The notes under the pieces were generated by a model, which worked only from the letters and a program-made list of their open reading frames with translations, made no database searches and was not told the DNA's origin. Both the position numbers and the translations under genes were made by a program. Below are positions 60,401-64,000 of a stretch of DNA of 64,000 nt, one piece after another. Position 1 is the stretch's first letter; each line of letters starts with the position of its first letter. Source of the DNA: Adiantum capillus-veneris (taxonomy: Eukaryota > Streptophyta > Polypodiopsida > Polypodiales > Pteridaceae); contig CM043956.1 of assembly GCA_014529385.2 (NCBI GenBank), positions 90,660,721 through 90,724,720 of the forward strand. Reading direction: 5' to 3'.

Positions 60401-62560
60401 AAAGTTGGTCCGAGCTAGGAGATGGTTTATGCCAGTCAAGGGCAACAGTTGAGTGCAATGCAGAAGGCTAGGGCAGGTGCCAAGGCCCTAGGCAGCCAAA
60501 GGGTAGCAGGAATGTATGCTTGAAGCGGCTTTTTAGGCCAAAGGACAACATGATAGTCCACATGGGATGCCAGATGAAGATGTCTGGAATACCAATTCAA
60601 AGCTCTAGAATGTAGTGTTCAGTGTGCTCTAGAAGTCGGTCCAGACGGCTCGTCAAACGGAGCCCCGGTTCTCAAGATATTGCGGTTTAAAGTTGAAGTG
60701 TGTAACAGATCCCCGACGGACAGAGCAGCTGGGGACGTGTGGCCCGGGCTGTTGTCAGTGCTCACGTGTAGAGCTCGAGTTGCGGAGCATGCCTGCCTTT
60801 TCGGATTGCGAATCGGAGCTCTCGTTATAGCAAGATATGATCAGTTGAAGATTTTTCGGGGGCCGGGTCTGAGCCCACTTGGTTACATTGGAAGATGTGC
60901 CATCTGGCGTCGTTTGAGCCTCGCCAAAGTTTTTGGTGATAGTATGAACCATGTGGAGTTGGCACGAGTCGACGGCATGTCAATCGAATGCTTGGTCGAC
61001 CAGATACGCAGACATTAAGTTGGGAGCCGTGGGCAGTAAAAGGTGTGCATATGATTTTCCAAGTTGTTGGTCGCCTTGGATAGCGAACTCAGAGAAGTCA
61101 AAGTGCGGGCAGACTGACACGGTACATTTTCGGAATGGCTTAGCGGTACGGAGTTCCGACCAAGGAGCAGATTATAGAGGTCGGGGTAAGGGAGGCAGAG
61201 AAGGGTTCTTGTTAAATGGAAGTGGTGAGTTTTTTTTAAAAAAGAAAGGGGCCTTGGAGGCCATTGGAGGGAGAAACGCTGGGGAGATGCCACGTGGCAG
61301 TAGTATACCCCACATGCGCAAAGAGGCAGCTGAAGTTTGGGCTATTTGGGTTGGGCCTTGAGGGCCCATTAGGTAACCAAAGGGGGACGAGAGAGGAGCT
61401 CTCTCCTTGCAGGCTGTGGCGCGAGCGCCGTTGGCGCTGCGTAGGCGGCCGGTGGCTGTCCGCGGCGGGTTTTGGAGGCGAGGAGGGGCGGCGTAGTGGT
61501 ACACCCGCGCGTGGAGGTCTGGTGGAGCCGGATGATGACGTGTCAAGGCCGCCCGGTTAAGGGGTTGTGCCCGCGGCCTTAGGGCCCCAGAGCTTTTGTG
61601 TGGAACCCCCCCACCCAATAGCGATATCGCTATTGGTTAGGCAAGGGGAGGGGTCCCGCGGATATCAAGCATAGAGAGAGAGAAAGGGAGAGTCCAAGGA
61701 CCTCCATGTGGACAGAGCAAAGGCCGTCCGGGCCAAATGGGCAAAGCAGAGGCCCAGTGGAAGGCTGGACAAATCAAGGTAGTACAAAGTTAAGTTAGTC
61801 CAAGGGGGTCAAAATTGAAAGATAAAAAATAAAAAAATAAAAGAGCCAAGGGGCAATAGCGACATCACTAATGCCCCCCCCCCCCCCCCCCCCCCCAAGT
61901 GCAAAGAGAGAAAGGAGCATATGGAGAAAGGTGGCGCCCCCTTCCCAAAAAAATACAAAAAATGGGTGCCATATGGACCAATTAAAGGGCAGTTTCCCCA
62001 AATTGAACCCCCCCCCCCATAAAAGTAAAAAATTAATCAAATTAGGGGATTTTTGGCCTAGTTTTTGTGCCGTTTTGAAGCCTACAAAGTGGAGATTTTG
62101 GACAGAGGAGTGTGCCTGTCAAAGCCCTTTGTATCTCTTTTGTGTAAATGGCCATGGTGATGGCAGTGTGAGTCTGTATAAGTGTGTGGTGAAGTGCAAT
62201 CGAGCCGTGGTTGCCCCTTCTCGCTGTTGTTTCCCCTTCCTCCCTTCTCTTCTCCTGCTTTCATGGTTCTCCTTGGTGCCGACAGTGTGCAAGTGTGTGC
62301 CCCCCTGGACTGATGGTGTTTTGAGTGAGTGGCGGTGAGTGTGTGTAAGGGGGGAGACAGGCAATGGCAATAGGTGTGCGTCGTGTGGTGGTTTTGTGGA
62401 GTGTGTGAGCAGTGGTAATCGAGTAGGCGGTGGTCTGCTAGTGTGAGTTGTGTGTTTGAAGGTGTTTTCCGAGAGGATAGGGGTGTTGTGAATGCCATGA
62501 TCTATAGAGAGGCCCTTGTGTTTGTGTCGGTCGAGTTCCCCCATTCCCCCTCTCCACCGT
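60401..62560. other. About 2.1-kb GC-rich insertion between protease halves
   Basis: This separates the two halves of the protease pseudogene. A candidate LTR start (TGTAACAGATCCCC) is near 60701. The GC content is higher than elsewhere. ORFs at 60680-61018 and 60951-61361 have no motif. No terminal repeats or duplicated target could be matched, so the alternative of a large intron remains. Confidence 0.45.
61874..61906. repeat. Poly-C tract, 33 bp
   Basis: Thirty-three consecutive C residues. A second, shorter C-run lies at about 62008-62018. Confidence 0.95.
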
Positions 62561-63110
62561 CGGCAAGCTCGTCTCCGACACCCGCGCTGCTTGACTTCTT
62601 GTTCGATGCCATCGGAGCTGTTGTGACCAAGAGGGCGGCTTCAAGGCCATGGCCGGAATCATGGGTTTGAGCCAAGGCCCCCTCGCCTTTCCATTATAGC
62701 TGCATCGTAGAGCACTACCAAGCACCTTCTCCTACTGCCTTCCCCGCATGTAACTCGCCAGGCTCTTCCACGCTCACGTTCACCACCATCGACAACACCC
62801 AACACCGTCTTCACTCCGCTCATTGTAAACCCTCGGCATCCAATCTACTACTATGCCGAGCTTACAGGTATCAACGTCGGGAACCTTTTCCTCGACCTCA
62901 CGCCTGGCCTCTTCGACATTGACCCATGTACAACGATGGCGGCTTACAGATCGACTTCGGTGCAGTCATCACTTGACTCCTCCCATTGCAGCATACCGCA
63001 CTCTTCGTGATACAACTCGAGGCCTCACAACTGCTTATTCCCCACAGCTTTCCCAAGTGAGCCTTACATAGATCTTCTAGACACCTGCTTCGTCCCCGAC
63101 GATGAAGGGC
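62560..63110 (+). pseudogene. Aspartic protease (A1), second half
   Basis: In shifting frames: CDQEGGFKAMAGIMGLSQGP (the family's GC.....GLLGLG-type region), NSPGSSTLTF, YYYAELTGINVG and the second active-site region IDFGAVIT, where the family has (I)DSGTVIT. The second Asp is kept, but Ser and Thr are changed. LSQVSL and an LDTCF-like end follow. It continues the first half at 60.1 kb in the same orientation. Confidence 0.82.
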
Positions 63111-63120
63111 GTTGGAAGTC

Positions 63121-63681
<561 letters not shown>

Positions 63682-63686
<5 letters not shown>

Positions 63687-64000
63687 ATTATTGTCCTCGG
63701 AGGTCAAATATGACCTATGGGACCAAAGTTACATGTGATGTAGTATGTGTATGGCTGATGAGTGACTCTCGATGCTCCAAAATTGTAGTGATGAGAGTCG
63801 CAATGGAGAGCCCACACTTTGGCTGGGAGAGGAAAGTGTGTAGGTCTAAGTTATGGCTGAAAATGTGAGAGAAGCAAGTTCGGATGTGATCAAAAGCTGA
63901 GCACTCTAGTAGTACTCAGACTCTCGAACTTGCAGTGAGCATGTGCACAATCGATTTGACTCTTCTATGTGCACAATCGATTGACTCTTCCCATATCCGC
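63682..64000. other. No supported gene
   Basis: A short tandem repeat, [t/c]atgtgcacaatcgat[t]tgactctt, lies at about 63939-63989. Otherwise nothing is seen before the window ends. Confidence 0.4.

Noticed and set aside
60086-60445. 119-codon minus-strand ORF
   Set aside because: The plus strand over the same bases encodes clear aspartic protease motifs, so the ORF is a shadow.

Overview
This window looks like repeat-dominated nuclear DNA of a land plant with a large genome. A homosporous fern is my best guess: there are decayed DYW-style PPR repeats, both Ty1/copia and Ty3/gypsy elements, a plant primer-binding site (TGGTATCAGAGC) and very long GA/CT and AC tracts. The taxon is inference. 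I saw no rRNA, convincing tRNA, CRISPR array or intact single-exon host gene. Nearly every recognisable protein is broken by stops and frameshifts.

Layout. 1-5.4 kb: pyrimidine-rich non-coding DNA, then a 5'-truncated copia element with its 3' LTR. 5.4-11 kb: unrecognised sequence, two long CT tracts and a decayed LINE holding a poly-C and a poly-G tract. 11-16.9 kb: the most host-like stretch. It holds a minus-strand gene with five splice-consistent exons, all in phase 0, one of them partly duplicated, and perhaps the last exon of a convergent gene. 16.9-21.3 kb: a chromodomain Ty3/gypsy element on the minus strand, then the plus-strand tail of a related one. 23.5-26.3 kb: a 70-bp minisatellite, a 398-bp foldback element with 12-bp flanking repeats, and PPR debris.

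26.5-39.8 kb is the most unusual part. It holds about 26 copies of a short arm (core CAGTACCAAGCGAA-like) in alternating orientation, so that they form hairpins, in three clusters with their own arm variants. Among them lie a decayed histone H3-like gene with an acidic repetitive tail (minus strand), a spliced unrecognised gene on the plus strand, and two further unrecognised decayed genes. One hairpin cluster lies just upstream of the H3-like ATG and another just upstream of the plus-strand gene; the two genes diverge. A 1-kb retroposed insert with a 15-bp target-site duplication sits inside one cluster.

40.5-49.4 kb: a Ty3/gypsy element on the minus strand (3' LTR, integrase, RT, gag), split by a block of extreme GA/AC/poly-G repeats. 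50.2-51.5 kb: an AT-rich reverse transcriptase resembling Penelope-like elements. 51.5-60 kb: AC-rich and AT-rich DNA, a plus-strand gypsy 5' LTR with primer-binding site and gag start joined to an inverted LTR piece, a 97-bp-arm hairpin and a second copia fragment. 60.1-63.1 kb: an aspartic protease pseudogene split by about 2.1 kb. 63.1-64 kb: GA tracts.

The parts mainly record nested transposon insertion and mutational decay. Several premature stops are explained by a single C-to-T change; one is visible directly by comparison with the sister copy at 57.4 kb. The host-like candidates are the five-exon gene at 12.6-15.6 kb and the gene and hairpin cluster at 28-40 kb.
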